Shown piece after piece: positions 62,808 to 64,000 of a DNA stretch of 64,000 bases. This stretch comes from Rotaria macrura (lineage: Eukaryota > Rotifera > Eurotatoria > Philodinida > Philodinidae). Made by a program: the position numbers and the translations under genes. The notes beneath the pieces were generated by a model. The model worked only from the letters and a program-made list of their open reading frames with translations, ran no database searches and had not been told where the DNA came from. Location: contig OENT01000288.1 of NCBI GenBank assembly GCA_900239685.1, positions 62,001 through 126,000 on the forward strand. Reading direction: 5' to 3'. Position 1 is the stretch's first letter. Every line of letters begins with the position of its first letter.

Positions 62808-63090
62808 AAATGTAATTTCCATGCATGTCGAAAGCATCAGTTTTCTTCTTCAATTTATTCAATAGAAAACAGAACAACATAGAACGAGTTGACGATAGTA
62901 TTTACCCATGCGTATTGTTTTTCTTCTAACTAGCAAGGCCATACTTCGTTTTCTATATTAAGTTTAGTTAGAAAAAAACACAATAGTTATGTGTAAATAC
63001 TATCGTGAACTCATGGTTTGTTGTTCTGTTTTCTATTAAATACGCTGAAAAAGAAAACTGATGCTTTTAAAATGCCTGGGAATTACATTG
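62808..63090. repeat. long foldback just upstream of the LRAT gene
   Basis: The left arm (about 62808-62933) and right arm (about 62960-63090) are inverted copies about 125 bp long, roughly four-fifths identical by eye. Shared blocks include AAAGCATCAGTTTTCTT, AATAGAAAACAGAACAACA and ACGATAGTATTTAC. The arm ends (AATGTAATT) are also inverted. The element ends 170 bp before the LRAT start codon. Confidence 0.75.
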
Positions 63091-63260
63091 TTGTCAATAT
63101 ATGTATTTATTAAAAAGAATAAAATTTATCATATTCATAATAGTCAAAATATTCCTAGTAGAGTGGCAAAGAATCTGTACTAATTACAAGGATCTTCCAA
63201 TTAAACAAAAAAAACAGGAAACAATTGATGTCGTCATATATCTTTTTTATTTAAAGATTA

Positions 63261-63914
63261 ATGGATTATCTTCCAGCTATATTAAAAAAATATAACATCG
63301 ACCTTCAACCAGCAAATTCACAATGTATCGATTTAGAATCGATTAAGTCTGTACTATATCCTGGTGCTCATATAGCGACTGCGAATCCTTTTGAACACTA
63401 TCATCATGGTATTGTTGTCGATGTCAATGAACCTGATTTGTCTATTATTCATTTTTGGGGTCGCGAGAAGATCAATGGTCGAATCCAAACAACTAATTTA
63501 CCAATATTTCTTGCTGGTGGTATTCATAATTTAGGGGAAAAAACACGTCGCCTGTATTTGGTTAATTATGAAGATGACACTGTAGAAAAACAACAAGAAA
63601 CAGTTAAATTGGCACGAGAAATGCTTGAAAATGCTGATGATTACAAATATGATTTGGCGACTTCAAATTGTGAAGGTTTTGCTAATTTTTGTCGAACGAA
63701 ACAATGGCATAGTGAACAAATCGAGAAAATCAAGAGATTATTTCTAGAAAAGGTTTTAGCCATCTACAAAGACTTGGAAAATGCTGACGAAAAAAATAAA
63801 AAGAATATTTCATCGATATTAAAAACGATCCCATCGGATGCTTTGAATGAAACAGAAAAAGAATTATTTGATCAACTTTGCAAGGATGATGCTATTCACT
63901 CATTGGAAAACTAA
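63261..63914 (+). CDS. LRAT-domain protein
   Basis: A single exon of 217 residues from ATG at 63261. Residues about 30-135 form an LRAT-type domain of the NlpC/P60 superfamily: PGAHIAT near the start, the catalytic-type His in HYHHGIVVD, a following IIHFWG strand, and the conserved NCEGFANFCRT carrying the catalytic Cys. Typical LRAT and HRAS-like suppressor proteins have NCEHF; here the fourth residue is Gly. Family members are thiol acyltransferases or phospholipases acting on lipids at membranes; no C-terminal membrane helix is seen here. The C-terminal 70 residues are a charged helical tail (KKNISSILKTIPSDALNETE). It is flanked by a foldback element. An upstream frame at 63101-63295 overlaps and is not supported. 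Confidence 0.85.
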   Translation: MDYLPAILKKYNIDLQPANSQCIDLESIKSVLYPGAHIATANPFEHYHHGIVVDVNEPDLSIIHFWGREKINGRIQTTNLPIFLAGGIHNLGEKTRRLYLVNYEDDTVEKQQETVKLAREMLENADDYKYDLATSNCEGFANFCRTKQWHSEQIEKIKRLFLEKVLAIYKDLENADEKNKKNISSILKTIPSDALNETEKELFDQLCKDDAIHSLEN

Positions 63915-64000
63915 GAAAAACAACTCTATTCACTGTACGGATGTCCACCATAGAGAAAATCACAATTGACATTAAACGTTGACTTTTTCTGAAAATTTAT

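Noticed and set aside
63101..63295. 64-codon frame before the LRAT gene
   Set aside because: It overlaps the LRAT start in another frame and is Lys/Ile-rich chance translation.

Overview
The window is AT-rich nuclear DNA from a small-genome invertebrate animal. The coding regions are split by short GT-AG introns, mostly 50-100 bp, and many small exons join in phase. The proteins are animal types: a GAF-domain cyclic nucleotide phosphodiesterase, a Polycomb RAWUL protein, the mitochondrial calcium uniporter regulator EMRE, DNAJC28, LITAF-domain proteins and an LRAT-domain protein. Intron size, Asn/Gln-rich low complexity and the many foldback repeats suggest a bdelloid rotifer (Rotaria-like). 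That is an inference from style; no marker gene proves it.

Layout. 0-10 kb: the 3' end of a plus-strand gene with a CAAX-like tail; the first coding exon of a PDE5/6/11-type phosphodiesterase (minus); a two-exon protein with several RRM-like domains (minus); and a five-exon minus-strand gene whose phases join a UBA-like domain to a Josephin deubiquitinase domain. 10-17 kb: mostly non-coding, with one copy of a ~550 bp dispersed repeat and two coding relics carrying internal stops. 17.4-18.5 kb: a plus-strand PCGF-like RAWUL protein with a CtBP-binding motif and no visible RING. 21-24 kb: a foldback element, a two-RRM/coiled-coil gene (minus) and an orphan terminal exon. 24.6-30 kb: two more copies of the dispersed repeat, otherwise non-coding.

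30-43 kb is the gene-dense part: a LURP-one-related (LOR) protein, a 618-residue Pro/Asn-rich protein of unknown role, DNAJC28 and EMRE (all minus), a 393-residue unknown protein (plus), and two neighbouring LITAF-domain genes of matching structure (minus). 43-56 kb is repeat and relic territory: a 3 kb segment bounded by long inverted arms, smaller foldbacks, TTTCGACATTTTTCC-like arrays, a dead copy of the second LITAF gene, and several decayed coding stretches. 56.8-57.7 kb: a plus-strand tetraspan membrane protein with PPxY motifs. The rest is non-coding apart from foldbacks and an intact LRAT-domain gene at 63.3-63.9 kb.

There is no operon logic. Two weak themes appear. DNAJC28 and EMRE, both mitochondrial, are neighbours on the same strand. 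Three membrane proteins (two LITAF-type, one tetraspan) carry proline-rich PPxY or PPxY-like segments of the kind recognised by WW-domain ubiquitin ligases. All splice sites were assigned by eye from phase and domain continuity, without transcript data.
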